Part shown: positions 34,871 to 47,759 of the stretch, in pieces | Layout of the letters: each line of letters starts with the position of its first letter | How positions within the stretch are numbered: the first letter of the stretch is position 1 | Source of the DNA: Pholiota molesta | Taxonomy: Eukaryota > Basidiomycota > Agaricomycetes > Agaricales > Strophariaceae | Reading direction: 5' to 3' | DNA length: 64,000 nucleotides | Assembly (NCBI GenBank): GCA_014925825.1 | Contig: JACGCK010000071.1 | Location: 124,001-188,000 of the forward strand | The notes under the pieces: generated by a model | The model's database searches: none | The model's input: the letters and a program-made list of their open reading frames with translations, nothing else | What the model was told of the DNA's origin: nothing | Translations under genes and position numbers: made by a program

Positions 34871-35922
34871 TGAAGACAGCGTTTGTTCTTTTGGCTTCGG
34901 CCGCGCTCGCTAATGCGCATTTCACCTTGCAATATATTTGGCTCAACGGGGTGAGTGTCTATACATCTGAATTCACCTTTGGACAGACTTTAATGACGAT
35001 TTAGGCCGACCAAGGTCTAAATACCTTCCTTCGTATCCCTCCCAACAACAATCCCGTTACGGATGTCACCTCCACGGACCTCACATGCAACGTCAATGGT
35101 CTCACTGGAACCGGCGTCAACACGGCCACTATAGCCGCAGGCACCAACGTCACGTATGTCAACAATATCATCCAGACATTCACCCAGTAATTTTGTCGTA
35201 ATTGCAGCTTTGAGTGGCACCAACACGCCCAACGAACGGGCGAAGATGCCATCTCGGGCGGCCACAAGGGACCGGTGCAGGTGTACATCGCGAAGGCCCC
35301 CTCGACTGCAGCTGCGTTCGACGGCCAAGGAGCTGTCTGGACAAAGATCTACTCTTCTGGACTTCTCACTCCGTCGTCTCAGACATGGGCCACCGATGTC
35401 GTTAATGCCAACAGCGGTACGCAGTTGGCTTCTTTGATATAGGCACCATTTACTCATCTACACACTTACTTCGTAGGAAAGCACAGTGTGGTCATTCCCA
35501 AGTCTTTGCCAGCTGGGCAGTATCTTCTTCGCGCTGAAATTGTGCGTATGTGGGCCTGCTCTCTCAGCGCTCTCTCTAAGATTGTCAATATCTTTAGATC
35601 GCTCTCCATGTTGCCTCTACGTATCCTGGTGCTCAATTCTATATCGGTATATCTTAAGAGGCTGTGTCTTCTACTTATATTATATATTCTAATCATTATT
35701 ACTTCAGGTTGTGCTCAAGTGAATATCAGCGGTGGCGGTAGCGCTTCACCGCCTAAAATCTCTCTTCCAGGAGCTTACAAAAGCACTGATCCTGGAATTA
35801 CTGTGTGTTCTCCCCGTCTATCAGCTTTCTTTGAGTATCATTGACTTTGATTACTCCAGGTCAACATCTATAACAACCTTCAAGGCTATACTGCTCCAGG
35901 TGGCGCTGTTTGGTCTGGTTAA
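34871..35922 (+). CDS. AA9 lytic polysaccharide monooxygenase (secreted)
   Basis: Starts MKTAFVLLASAALANA, a signal peptide of 16 residues whose cleavage would leave His-17 as the mature N-terminus (HFTLQYIWLNG), one arm of the copper histidine brace. Further exons give LTCNVNGLTG, FEWHQHAQRTGEDAISGGHKGPVQVYIA (the second copper His), HSVVIPKSLPAGQYLLRAEI, and GAQFYIGCAQVNISGGG with the conserved Gln and axial Tyr. Six or more introns; one short exon encodes IALHVASTYPGAQFYI. It ends with TAA 35920-35922 after APGGAVWSG and has no cellulose-binding module. AA9 enzymes cleave cellulose oxidatively outside the cell. All active-site residues are present. Confidence 0.92.
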
Positions 35923-36209
35923 GCTACCTATCTAGCCGTTGGCCATTCTGTGAAAGTTAGTATTAGGATTCGTCTGCTGAGACTTTTCAATCGTTTGTCG
36001 AAAATCATTCTTGTTATATACTCGTCAGAATTTTTTTGTACCCAATGCACTCTTTCTCAAACCTTTCACTGAATAATTGCTGCGGGTTGGAACAAAGTCG
36101 TGTTGGAAGTGTCGATGGTGGCATCAATGCCCCTAAGCGCCGGGCCGGCATAACCGATCGCATGGCAGGAGTCAGCACCGACGCCAAACAAAATTCACAT
36201 CTTATCTGC

Positions 36210-37764
36210 ATGCCCCCAACGTCCATACGGCCTCTACTCTCCACCCAACCGTCTCTACCTAGAAGAATCCCCAACAATGGACTCAAATCACTCGCTTACA
36301 CGCAGCACGCTCGGTTCAATCACAGTTCAGCTCGCAGCGATTCAGAAGGCCGCACCAGTGGGCAGGCTAGCGCCAGCGCAAAGCTCTTCGCAGACGCTGC
36401 GCGAGAGGAGGCCGAGGACGCGGCAAGGACGTCACAGCCATCATCCCGCCTCGCCGTCCTAGAGCAGCAGCACCCGAATTGGACGGGCGATGAGAGCATA
36501 GAAGACGCGGTATTGCGCATGCTCGTCGACAAATACAAGCCCCTCCGCACGGGCACCATCCAGACCGCCGAGGAGAAGATCAAGCAGCACCCGCCCAAAC
36601 TCGCGCCCGCGTTCGGGGCTCTCGATGTCCGGGGCTCTACTGCATCGTCGCCACCAGCGAACCTGGCGCCGACGACCGGCTCGTGGGCGACGGAGACGCT
36701 CCTGCCCGCGAAAGAGGACCACCAGCCGTGGCACACCGAGTTCAAAGCGCCGTCCACGGACACCTCCTCCGTCAAGCTCGCGCGCCTGCCGCCGCCCATC
36801 AGCCCGAAGAAGGCGGCCCCGCAGCCGTTGGACGACCGCGCGCGGAGGCGGGCGCGGGAGGAGAAGAAGCGGACGCAGCAGGCGGGGCGGCTCACGCAGG
36901 CCCGCGAGATGACGCTGGACTACCGTCTGGGGATCAAAGGGCCGCAGATTTCTGCTGGAATGCCGAATCCGACGTCTGTCAAGGGCTGGAATAGTTTGAT
37001 AGAAGATAAAATAGAGGTGCGTCTCAGTTGATTTATTGATTTCGCTTCTTTTTCTGACCTTGTTTTATTAGACTGCGCGTAAAGCAGGTTTGTTTAATAC
37101 GATCAAGGGAAGAGGGAAGCCATTGCAGCGCAGCATGGATGAATACAACCCGTTCATTGCGCGCGAAGAGTTCTTGATGAATCGCATCGTGCAGCGAAAC
37201 AATGCTGCTCCTCCCTGGATTGAAGTTCAACGAGGTAAGGCGTTTCATTATCGACCGCAATCCGTCTAACACCATGTCCTCGCAGAGCTCGATACCGCTG
37301 TCACAACTTTCCGAGAAATCCTCCGTCAGGCCTGGATCCGGCGCACCATACGGGTTCTGGTCATGGAGCACCCGACCGAACTTCTCAATAGGTTCACCCT
37401 AGAGGATATAAAACGGCATCGCGACTCCGAATGGATCGCGAAAGAGAAGAACTACCATGAAACCGCCGTCGATAAACTCAACGCACTCGTGCGCAATTAC
37501 AACGGCCTGGCGCCGTATGCGGTGCGCCGCGCGTACTATACCCGCGAAGCAGAGGTGGAGAGGCTGTATGACGAGTGCGCGCCTGCGATTCTGCGTGCGC
37601 TCGCGGAGCGGATGTCGGAAAGTGTGGTGCTTTCTAGGGAAGGTAATGCAGGCTCGATGGGTGGACCTATAGGTGGAGGGCAGCTGGGAAGGTTGGTCAA
37701 TAACTTTAGGTTCTTCGATTGGCTTAGACTTTTATTCCGTCGGTTGTTTGGTATTGGAACTTGA
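36210..37764 (+). CDS. DnaJC28-like DUF1992 protein, probably mitochondrial
   Basis: The frame is open from 36036, but ATG 36210 gives an Arg/Ser-rich N-terminus (MPPTSIRPLLSTQPSLPRR) like a mitochondrial presequence, so I prefer it. A long low-complexity Ala/Pro/Arg region follows. The DUF1992 domain is split over three exons: MTLDYRLGIKGP...WNSLIEDKIE, TARKAGLFNTIKGRGKPLQ...NPFIAREEFLMNRIVQRNNAAPPWIE, and the exon beginning ELDTAVTTFREILRQAW. NTIKGRGKPL and the PPWIE motif are the family signature. The C-terminus has conserved NALVRNYNGLAPYAVRRAY and ends FRRLFGIGT. Members of this family lack or have lost the J domain in fungi; the biochemical role is not established. Confidence 0.85.
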
Positions 37765-37932
37765 TATACTGTAGTTAGTTCTTCCATAATAATATCCAGA
37801 ATTCACTTTGAGGAAAAGGTGGACCCGTGCTTCGCACGGGAGAATTGACAACCTGAATCCTATCCTACGTGTCGATGGATTTTTAGTAGATGGGCAGATA
37901 GATATTCAGATTTTACATCTAAAGGTATGAAT

Positions 37933-38718
37933 CTAAAGGTTAGGTTTTGGCATCGAGGGCTGCATCTTGACATGGGTGCCAGATACCACAAGTCGACGGT
38001 GAGTAACATTCCAAATCTAAGCGTATTGTCAATCACTGGCCATACTAGTAAATGTAAGAATATGCTTACTTCTGTCCTGACGGAATGCGCTCGAGCTCCA
38101 AGGGTGAGCGTGGTATTAACTATGCGTAGTTTATCGCCTCTGTCATCGAAATGTTCATTAATTGGGTTTCTAAAGATTCGAAGAAACGCGTACGCTTGTG
38201 CAGGCGAGTGGTATACGATATTGAGCGACTGCGAAACACTTGGCTGGCTGTCACCTGTCGTCGCCATACCGAGAGCGATCAGGCAGAGAGACGAGCAGCT
38301 GTTCCCCTTGTGAGTGTGATCTTTGCCGGGGCACCAGGACACTTACACGTCCACTAAGAAAGCTGAGCATCCACCGTGGATGTTTCCGCCCCCGTTCAGC
38401 ATGTCTGGTGTCGCGCAGCCGGTTAGAATACGAAATTCTGAAGTGCACGCAGCACATACCTTGCACCACCTCGACTTCGACGACGTAGCGCGCCTCCATT
38501 TTTCTCTCCTCCTCAGCCTTCCTTTGGATGGAGATCTCGGTAACCTTCAGGCGTCGTTGGATGTCCTCCGCAAAGATAGGGCCGTGATGCGAGGTGGGAC
38601 GGTTCGTGAGGAAGGCGCCAGGGTTGCCGAGAAGCTGCTTAATGTCGTCCGAGGCATTGCCTGCAATGTGGGTGGTATCAAAGGCGGCGGCGTCGTCGCT
38701 GGACGTGGGGTGTGCCAT
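37933..38718 (-). CDS. hotdog-fold acyl-CoA thioesterase (PaaI/ACOT13-like), copy 1
   Basis: Five exons from ATG 38718 (MAHPTSSDDAAAFDTTHIAG) to TAG 37933-37935. The spliced product contains GPIFAEDIQRRLKVTEISI, the hotdog helix signature NIHGGCSAFLVDV, SLCLIALGMATTGDSQPSVSQSLNIVYHSPAQA, GDKLRIVNTTLTLGARAHSVRTE and the terminal strand IWNVTHRRLVVSGTHVKM. The HGG(C/M)(S/L) turn followed by Asp is the ACOT13/PaaI active-site region. The family hydrolyses acyl-CoA thioesters; substrate unknown. The gene at 47760 is a paralog with the same exon breaks, on the opposite strand. Confidence 0.85.
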
Positions 38719-39057
38719 TATCCTGTCGGAAAAGGGGTATTATACAGGAGAAGGAAAAGGACTGAGGGTAAGATACATTTATAACCCTGAAAGTGTGATA
38801 TTGAACTTTGTCCATTGGGGCAGACACCGGCTATTTCGGGTTCCGTGACTGTTATCTAATCTTATCTACATAAGTCCATCCGCCAGGGCTGCCACCTCAA
38901 CCTTTCCTTTCCCTCCTTTTCCTTTCTTCGCCCCTCCATCTATCATTTAGACTTTGGATACTCTAGCTATATACCCCTTATCTTGGTGAGCTTTTTCTGC
39001 CTTATATGTTCGTCCTTTGGGAGACCCATCGCGGTCAAAACCTTAGTACTTGGTTCC

Positions 39058-40038
39058 ATGAACACCGAGTCGTCGACACTCCTTCCAGTAATCTTGAAGC
39101 CTCAGAGTTTGCGGCACTCCCAGTTGAAGCGGAAACGGAGCCCTTCAAAAGAGCGCCCGCCTGGACGTGGCGCTGATGTATCACTAGAAAACAAGAGACC
39201 CAAACTTCTCCGAATTATTATTCCTTCGTCATTAAACTCTGGCTTCGAAGCTTCAAAGCAATCATCTTCGGGTTCCCTCTTCTCTGCCATTGATAGTGCC
39301 GACTCACTTTTCGATGAATCTGCCGAGGGTTCGTCATTGGACACAGTCGAGACCGACGATGTATTAGCCATGCAGACGGGACCCCCGGTTTCGGGTCTTT
39401 TCTTCGATCCTTCGGTCCTCCTGCCACAGGATATTGCCGATGCGGTCGTAGCTTTTTGTATGAAGACCTACTTCGTCTCCCCGTTGGATAACCAAGCTAT
39501 GCTATTCGGACGCTTCGCTCCCACTGACTCCGCATCTCCTTCGATATCAGGCCTTCCTCGAATACTCCTCGATCTCCTCGACACAATATCCGCACTCCTT
39601 AAACCTATCATCCCCCCAGAAACGCACGCGCTGCTGTTTCCTATTGAGCCCGCGAGAGCGCGGCAGGCGATCATCAACCTCTACCAGCCAGGCGAGGGCA
39701 TAACCCCGCATGTTGACCTCCTGGGACGCTACGGCGACGGTATCGTTGGTGTGAGCTTCGCCAGCGGATGCGCGATGCGGTTCGACAAGGTCGAGCAGGA
39801 GGGCGCCCATAAGCAGAGATATGACGTCTATCTCCCCGAGCGCAGCATGATTGTCATGACTGAGGACGCGCGGTATGGTTGGACGCATGGGATTGACAAA
39901 AAGACGCGCGATTTCGTCGCGCCCTCGGATTCAACGGCTATTTCTGATGGGGTGTGGATAGATCGTGGCATGCGGATGAGTGTAACGTTTAGATGGCTGC
40001 TCCCTGGAGCAGACGTGGTTGGGGAATCGAAGGAATAA
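39058..40038 (+). CDS. AlkB-like Fe(II)/2-oxoglutarate dioxygenase
   Basis: The single exon begins at ATG 39058 (MNTESSTLLPVIL); the upstream open frame lacks an ATG. The first 110 residues are basic and Ser-rich. The dioxygenase domain includes INLYQPGEGITPHVDLLGRYGDGIVGVSF, with the metal-binding His-x-Asp (HVD), then MRFDKVEQ, YDVYLPERSMIVMTEDARYGWTHGI with the distal His, and RGMRMSVTFRW with the 2-oxoglutarate Arg. These are the AlkB-family positions, so it is likely active as an oxidative demethylase or hydroxylase of nucleic acid or protein. Which AlkB subfamily is not clear; the form without a long N-terminal domain resembles ALKBH-type proteins of fungi. Confidence 0.85.
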   Translation: MNTESSTLLPVILKPQSLRHSQLKRKRSPSKERPPGRGADVSLENKRPKLLRIIIPSSLNSGFEASKQSSSGSLFSAIDSADSLFDESAEGSSLDTVETDDVLAMQTGPPVSGLFFDPSVLLPQDIADAVVAFCMKTYFVSPLDNQAMLFGRFAPTDSASPSISGLPRILLDLLDTISALLKPIIPPETHALLFPIEPARARQAIINLYQPGEGITPHVDLLGRYGDGIVGVSFASGCAMRFDKVEQEGAHKQRYDVYLPERSMIVMTEDARYGWTHGIDKKTRDFVAPSDSTAISDGVWIDRGMRMSVTFRWLLPGADVVGESKE

Positions 40039-40327
40039 TTGTAAGTGAAATACTTTATGTGCAACGTATACCAGATACCTTCTGTGTACAAAATGTAATT
40101 CGTGACATGTATCCCATTTATTCAAGAAAGTCGCACAATAGAAAAATATTTCAATGACAAAAGCAACGATGAATGAGCCCTGCTCCTGCCCTGCTCTGAG
40201 AGTGCTATTCAACGCATCCGGGATGCGGCCCGCGCGTCAATGTGATGCAACACTCCTTGGACACCAACCACAAGTTACAACTACACACTTCACAATGCAC
40301 TAAATACCCAATACCGTATAACCGATA

Positions 40328-43300
40328 ATGCCGTTCAAAACGCATCCAGCGACGCACTATAATGTCTCGAAGCTCCTACTGCTCGGACTGGCCTTCCACC
40401 TGGTCTTCATCAACTCGGTCTTCGACTGCTACTTTACCAGCCCAGTCGTGCAAGGCATGAAAAACTACGGAGCGCAGAAAACGGGCGCCCCAGCTAAAAG
40501 ACTGGTTCTCATAGTAGGTGCGCTCCATGAATTTTACCTTACTTGCAGGATTTTGAAGGATGAACGGTTCTAGGCGATGGACTCCGTGCCGACCTCCTTT
40601 TCTCTGTGAACGCGTTCCCCGGTATTCCTGGCTCTCCAGAGCATGTGGCACCGCATCTGAGGTCCATCGTCGAGTCCAGGGGCGCGTTTGGCATCTCACA
40701 CACGCGCGTGCCCACAGAGAGCAGGCCAGGGCACGTCGCTATCATCGGTGAGTTTGCTCTCAATCGGCCTGCATTGCAACTCACTGTATTTTCAGGTGGA
40801 ATGTACGAGGATGTCTCGGCCGTCACGAAGGTATAGGGTACTCTGTTGCGAATGTTGGTTGACTCGCTGACGTTGGACGGAAATTTGGAAGGGATGGAAA
40901 ACGAATCCAGTGAGTGCATATTCCAAATTGGCAATTCAAGGAATAGGCTGACGGTTCTGTATGCAAGGTTGACTTTGACTCGGTATTCAATCAATCAACC
41001 ACCACGTTTTCGTTTGGCTCACCCGATATCCTGCCCATGTTCTCCAAAGGCGCCTCACCTGGAAAGGTGAAGACGTGGAGTTATGACGAGGACGAGGAGG
41101 ACTTCACGAAAGGTGTGTGGGCTATGTCATAGCCTGAGCTGCCCACTTACTACCTAAACCCTGCAGATGCCACCGCACTAGATGTATGGGTATTCGATCA
41201 GCTGAAAGAGCTATTTCGCAACGCAACGGCCGACCCTGATTTGGATGCTCAACTGCGGTCGGATAAAGTCGTATTCTTCCTTCATCTTCTGGGTCTGGAC
41301 ACTACTGGGCACTCCTATAGGCCTCATTCAAAGGTAACGTTTCTTTATTGCTTCAGGCGCACTCTTTGATCTGTTTGGATACAGGAATACATGCATAATA
41401 TTCAAGTAGTGGATGATGTCGTTCGCGAGACAGAGAAACTTATCCATGACTTCTACAATGATGACGGTACTAGTTTTATCTTCACGGCGGACCATGGGAT
41501 GTCTGTGATTGGAAATCACGGCGATGGGCGTAAGCGCCACTTCCTCCAACTTCCTGATTTTTTTCTCAAATCGCCATTTTTCTCGGATTATAGATCCGGA
41601 CAATACAAGAACACCTCTCGTTGCGTGGGGAAGTGGGATTCGAGGGCCATTACCAGACACGGAGCCGCCATCTCACGACGCTTATTCTGAGCCCTGGAAA
41701 CTCGGCCACCTGTTTCGCCGAGATGTCGAACAGGCTGATATCGCATCGCTCATGGCCGCTCTCATTGGGATAGATTGGCCTGTAAATTCTGTTGGTGTTC
41801 TACCCGATGCGGACCCAACGAAACCCGGGTACCTCGATTCAAAGAATGGAGATGGGGCACTCGCTCGAGCTGCTTTAGTAAATGCACAAGTTATTCTAGA
41901 ACAGTATAGAGTCAAGCATGGTATGTATCTCGCTTTCGATATTTGTGTGTTTCTAACACCTTTTCTGTTCTACTACAGAACTTAAACAAAAACACTCGCT
42001 TGTTTATAAACCATACGAGCCTTTATCTGATGTGGAAACAACGGACCAAGCTCCTCAAATTATTGCAATCGAAAAATTAATCATGGAACAGAAATGGGAT
42101 GCCGCTCGTCAACTATCTTCGGACCTAATCAACCAGAGTCTCACAGGTCTACATTATCTCCAAACGTACGACCGCTTCCTGATACGAGGTTTCGTCACCG
42201 CAGCATATCTAGGCTGGGCAGCCTATGCCTCGTTATATATTTTCCGTCCCCTGGATGCCATCTCAAACGCTGGGCCCTCCTTTATACCCACTTTGATTAC
42301 GATAGGAAGCTGGCTCACCGTCGTCGGCTTCTGGGCGTCGTTTGCGCTGCAGAAGTCGCCCTGGAGCTTTTATGTTTATATTGCGTTTCCGTGTTATTTT
42401 TGGCAGCAGTTCCTGGTGCAGAGCATTTCTTATGTGCGCTCCAATAGGAGAAAGATGTCCGCATCCACGCAGTTTGGGGTGCTCGTCAGGGGCACGATGG
42501 TCGTGTTGGCTTTATTGGGAATGGTGGTATGTTTCTGTTCTTCTCTGCTTTAACCACATTGTTCACTGTCTGCTGTAGGCGGGTTACACCCATCGGTCGA
42601 TTTGGAGCATTGGCTTTGTGCTGATCGGCGTTGTCTGGCCAGTTGTTGGGGGTAGGGGCATGTTCTCGAAAGATCGCTGGATGTCCGCGTTTTGGACACT
42701 TTCGTGTTTGGCAACTGCTGTTTTTCCGCTGTTGTCGGTGGATAAGAACGAGAGTCTGTCGACGATGTCAGTTTCGTTGTGTTCTGTTCTTGTTGATGAT
42801 GAGCTGAAAGCTGTTTTTCATAGTCTGCTTGGCGGAGTTGCGATACTGTTGACTGGATTCATCGGTGCTCTGCAAGTCCTTAAGAATATCAGTGATGCAC
42901 GGAAGCGCAAAACGATGTCTATGCTCTTCTTTTTCCAGGTATGTTCACCCATATATTCACCGCTGATGATTGTTGAAAATTCCTTCAGGGTATCTTCATC
43001 TGCCTCACGATGATTATCACAAGTTCATCCGTCATCAGCCTTCAGGAAAAGCGTGGACTTCCGACCTTAAATCAGTGGAGTGGCTGGATAGTTCTTGGTG
43101 TGTGATTTTGCTTTGTAGTCATTATTCAAATGATATTGATGATTTGTACTAGTGGTCTCGTCTATCCTGCCCTTTACGTTCAAGAGCGGCATCCACACCA
43201 GATATTCGAAGATTCTGATGTATTTCCTTGGTTTTGGGCCGTGTTTCGTGATTCTGTCCATTAGCGTGGAAGGTCTCTTCTTCGTCGCCTACTCAATCAC

Positions 43301-44091
43301 CTTGATTGCTTGGGTACAGATAGAGAGCCTGCTTCGCCCTGGGTTGGTATCTCAAAAATCTGGCAAGCCTAACGAACGAAACTTTGGCCAAGTTGCGGCG
43401 TATAATTTCCAGATGGACGACCTGCGGATTGCACTTTTCTTCTTGTTCTTTGTCCAAGTAGGGTTTTTTGGGACTGGAAAGTACGTTTCAATTAGTCATA
43501 ATATCATTGAGCTAGCTAATTATTCAATTGTGGATCGTAGTGTTGCGTCTATATCGTACGTAATTTAATTGTGTATCATGGGCCTGAAAGTGACGTATTT
43601 TCACTTAGGTCCTTCTATCTAGCGCCTGTATATCGGTTGATACCCATTTTTAATCCGTTCTATATGTCAACTTTATTGGTACCTTTTCTTCATTCATCTC
43701 AGTATATCCTGATGCTGACCGTTTTCAAGGTATTTAAAATTGTAGCCCCATACATCATGCTGTCGGTAACATTCGCGGTACTCAATGATACCCTCGACCT
43801 TCCGCCTTTTTCATTGCTCTTAGTGGCACTTACACTCACCGACGGTACGTGGATTATTTTCGCCAATGTTTGCAAGTGTTCTGATGCTTTTTTTTTTCAG
43901 GAATGACCCTGAGTTTCTTCTTCAAAGTACAAGATACTGGGTCGTGGTTGGAAATTGGCCAATCTATAACCTTCTTCTGTATCGCGTCACTGCTGCTACT
44001 CTGGTCGGCTGGGATCTGTGCAGCAGGAGAATATCTAATGGCAGATGTACTCTCAGCGCGGAAGTTGTCATTGGCTAGTAAAACAAAATAA
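40328..44091 (+). CDS. MCD4: GPI ethanolamine phosphate transferase 1
   Basis: Adds ethanolamine phosphate to the first mannose of GPI precursors in the ER. A start-anchor segment ([21 protein letters not shown]) leads into the alkaline-phosphatase-superfamily domain: [10 protein letters not shown], the nucleophile region [79 protein letters not shown]. All metal ligands expected in this fold are visible. The C-terminal half (42000-44091) is the multi-span PIG-N region ([43 protein letters not shown]). About eleven introns; the stop is TAA at 44089-44091. Essential in yeast. The frame joins cleanly throughout. Confidence 0.93.
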
Positions 44092-44590
44092 ATAGACATA
44101 ATATTTTTGAGTGGAATTTCCCTGTACGATTATTGTCGTTCGAGTTTCCTGGACATTATGGAGTGTGGACAAGGCTAAGAATTTAGGCCTCAAATGTGAA
44201 TTGATACCAAATTCGAATATTTACATCCGTGACTGAACATCAACGTGGAGAAGATTCGATCATACGGACTTTGTATCTGAACGATCACGATCATCACTGT
44301 CGTATACCTTGCGCTTTGCTCTGAACCACACCTTCGACTTGCTGCATTCCAACTCGTTCTCTCGTATGAATGGTAACTCAGGGTCGAATATTTATGGCAT
44401 ATCAATCAATGCCCACTATCTTCCCACATTGGCCAATTTGATTTCCCCTCAACATCCGCAACATCTTGCTAGCTCTCTATCGCGTCTTTCGTCCTAGGAC
44501 CCACTCTAATTCCTCGTGCTACCATCTCATCTCTACTGGATAACCCATAACATTGAGCCGTCAAGATTCAGAAGTCTACGGTGTCACTAC
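44092..44590. other. intergenic, histone deacetylase promoter
   Basis: About 500 bp between the MCD4 stop and the deacetylase ATG. No repeat or gene recognised. Confidence 0.4.
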
Positions 44591-46759
44591 ATGTCGAAAC
44601 GCAGAGTTGCCTATTACTACGATCGTACGTCTGACAGGTTGGTTGAACGATGAGGTCACGACTAATCTGGGTGTGATAGCGGATGTTGGTGCATATACCT
44701 ACGGTCTCGGCCATCTCATGAAGCCTCATAGGATGCGCATGACGCACGAACTCGCGACGGCCTATGGAATGCTAGACAAAATGCATGTGCTGGTCAGTTG
44801 TTTCGCTGCTAAAATAGGTTGACCGCAGATCTAATCTTGAGAATAGAGACCAAAACGTGCTTCCGCGAAAGATATGACAGCCTTCCACACCGATGAATAT
44901 GTGAATTTCCTTGCCAGCGTTACACCGGAAACAGTAGAGAAGATGACATACCAACGGACAAGATGTACGTATGTTCTTTGGTATGTCTATGAGTTTTCCT
45001 GAAATGTCTGTTCGATTTCGTCCTCTCATCGGGATGAACCTTGCGCTTTCTTTTGTTGCTTCGCCAATTACCATCGATCATAGATTGCATTTCTGACGTA
45101 CACGAATAGTTCTTGTTGGAGATGATAACCCTGCATTCGAAGGAGTTTTCGAGTTCTGCTCAATATCTGCTGGAGGATCAATATGTGCGTACAGATTGTC
45201 TTGGTTCATACACTCAAATTGATGATATGGGAAAGGTGCATCTCAGCGACTGGCCTCTGGAGCAGCGGACATAGCCATCAACTGGGCCGGAGGACTCCAT
45301 CATGCCAAAAAACGCGAAGCAGCCGGATTCTGCTATATAAACGACATCGTCCTGGGCATCCTAGAACTATTGCGAACATACCCGAGAGTCCTCTACATCG
45401 ACATCGACTGCCACCATGGTGATGGAGTGGAAGAAGCATTTTACACGACAGACCGGGTCATGACCTGCAGCTTTCACAAATTCGGAGAATTCTTTCCTGG
45501 CACGGGCACACAAGAAGATACGGGATCTGGAAAGGGGAAAGGATACTCAGTAAACGTGCCGCTAAAGGACGGCATCACCGACGAGGCCTTCAAAAGCGTG
45601 TTCGATCCCGTCATTTCGAAGATTTTGGAAGTCTTCAGGCCGTCGGCCGTGGTCTTGCAGTGCGGCGCCGATTCACTCGCTGGCGACAAACTAGGATGCC
45701 TTAATTTGTCGATGCATGGCCATGCCCACTGTGTGCAGTTTTTACGCGATTCCAATATTCCCTGATTCTACTAGGCGGCGGTGGTTATACTGTGAAAAAC
45801 GTCGCGAAGGCGTGGACCTACGAAACGGCATGCGCGTTGGGAATCGAGAACGAGATTGACTTGAATTTGCCCTGGAACCAATATTTCGAGTGGTTTGGAC
45901 CAACGTACAGGCTTGAAGTACCGGAAAATAATATGGAGGATCTGAATATCAGGGATGGGTCGCTGGATGCTGTTCGGTGGGTTGATATGATTCTCCTCTA
46001 ACTCTCCTGCTCATTAAGTTTGTTTTTAGAGTGGCCGTATTGGAACAGTTGCAGCAGTTAAAGGGCCCACCTTCCGTTCAAATGCAAGACGTACCCAGAG
46101 AAAGCGTCGGAGAGCATCTTGGCTTTGGGAAAGACGAAGAACGTCAGGATGAGCTGGACGACAGATTAGCACGTAAGTCAAGCTTCACTTTCGCGTCTTC
46201 TCTCTAATTCAAATTTAAATATTTCGCAGAGCACGCCAGATATCTATACAATGTCCAAGACGTAGAATCTACTGTGGACTCGGAAGAATCTGATTCTTCG
46301 GACACCGACGGCTCTTCTTCAACCGCCAATTGGCGCCGTACCCCATATCGCTCCTCCTCCGTTTCCCGCATCAACCGACACCCTAGCCAGACATACCCTT
46401 CCGCATTGGAGCGGAAACGCATGAGCATCGTTACTGGAGCATACTACGAGATACCTATATACGAAAGCGGATTCGGACATTATGACAACACCGTTGTTCC
46501 GGAGAAAGGAACGAAGAGGAGGTTTTTCCAGAGTATCGGTTGGGACGAGATAGGCATCCTCATAGCCGACAGTATCAATACCCGGACAGACATACTGAAT
46601 GGATACACAAGAGGGCACAGCGGTTCCCTCGACAATTTGTCTGGAATCTTGGAAAGAGGCGGAGACGGGACGGTTGAAGCTGAGCTTGGCTACCTCGAAG
46701 ATGATGGCGACGAGGGAGATGATTACGATGAGGATGTGGCTATGTCTATCGATTCCTGA
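44591..46759 (+). CDS. class I histone deacetylase, Hos2/HDAC3-like
   Basis: Starts [11 protein letters not shown] at 44591 and splices into [21 protein letters not shown]. Catalytic motifs are present: [26 protein letters not shown] (His pair), [21 protein letters not shown] (zinc Asp and His; Cys replaces the usual Val/Ile), [12 protein letters not shown] (zinc Asp) and [20 protein letters not shown] (Tyr). The WTYETA form fits HDAC3/Hos2 better than Rpd3. At 45760-45762 (attccctga) a base appears missing: the frame needs [12 protein letters not shown], and the next frame supplies it. The C-terminal tail is long and Ser/acidic-rich ([33 protein letters not shown]). It removes acetyl groups from histones in corepressor complexes. 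Confidence 0.9.
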
Positions 46760-47759
46760 CATTTCCTGCATCAACTTTGGCCTGAAAAGCTGAACCTGGG
46801 CATCATATCATGGTTACTCGTCGGTATGTTCTGTAATTCTGTCAAATTTGGTAGCTGCAGAGTTTGTATTATTTATAATTTTTTCTTTCGCATCTACATA
46901 CATCGCTTTCTGGTTTTCCTTTAATTATATCAAACTTACATATTGTAGTTACACACATAGATAGACTTGTTGCCCCCCAAAGAGTGAGGGGGAGAAGCCT
47001 CCTTTCTTTTGACCAACGCCACATTGCCTACCCTAAGTCAATATCATGTGACATTGCGAGATCAAAGGCCGCGGATATCCGAAACTTGACCGACACCGAC
47101 CATGATACAGGTTTTTATGTAGTCTGGCAGCACCTTGCTTTACTCCCAATTCATCCACACAGTAACTCTAGCTTCTTTCAGTCTACGCTATCCGCTACTG
47201 AGCAGAGAAACTCGGGATTTTACTGGAACCAGCCAAATTACACCTCCACGCGTTCGCCGCGGGGCGGCCATAACAGGATATTGGGAGGCCTAATTGGCTA
47301 TGGCGATATTGGGACCAAATTTGCGACTTCGATTGGCGTTTGGTGTATAACTCAGGTCTCCACCATGGGCTTTGAAAATTTGACCATGCCATGGAATATT
47401 TTTACCACCTGGAAGGCCTGGAGGGCTGATCTATGCTTCGAATCCACCTTTGCTGCAGTCTTTGTCCTGTGTCATTCGATATCATCTCGCCTGCCAATTT
47501 CGACAAATTTTCCATGGTCTTCTCGCACACAATCTTGGATTGGAATCGGTTTGACATCGCTGCGGCTCTAACGACAAGGTTTTCCACGTGATGATTGATG
47601 CTGTGAATCCAAAGAACCTGAAATGACGATTCCGCACGCTCAGGCTTGCTCTTTTGGACTCTATTGCGACCTGCTCTCAGTCGAGCAGAACGCGATACCT
47701 TACTTTGCGACTCTCAGTCTCTTCGTGGTCACACTACTATACCAACTCTGCTATAACAA
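46760..47759. other. intergenic, no gene supported
   Basis: The plus open frame 46984-47571 (195 codons) has no recognised domain or splice support. Minus frames at 47195-47392 and 47402-47587 are equally weak. The right end should hold the promoter of the thioesterase at 47760. Confidence 0.35.

Noticed and set aside
45755..45800. Programmed frameshift in the histone deacetylase
   Set aside because: No slippery heptamer or structure is evident and similar one-base losses occur at homopolymers in other genes of the window.
46984..47571. Plus-strand ORF of 195 codons as a gene
   Set aside because: Composition is not clearly coding, with no domain, no signal peptide and no intron support.
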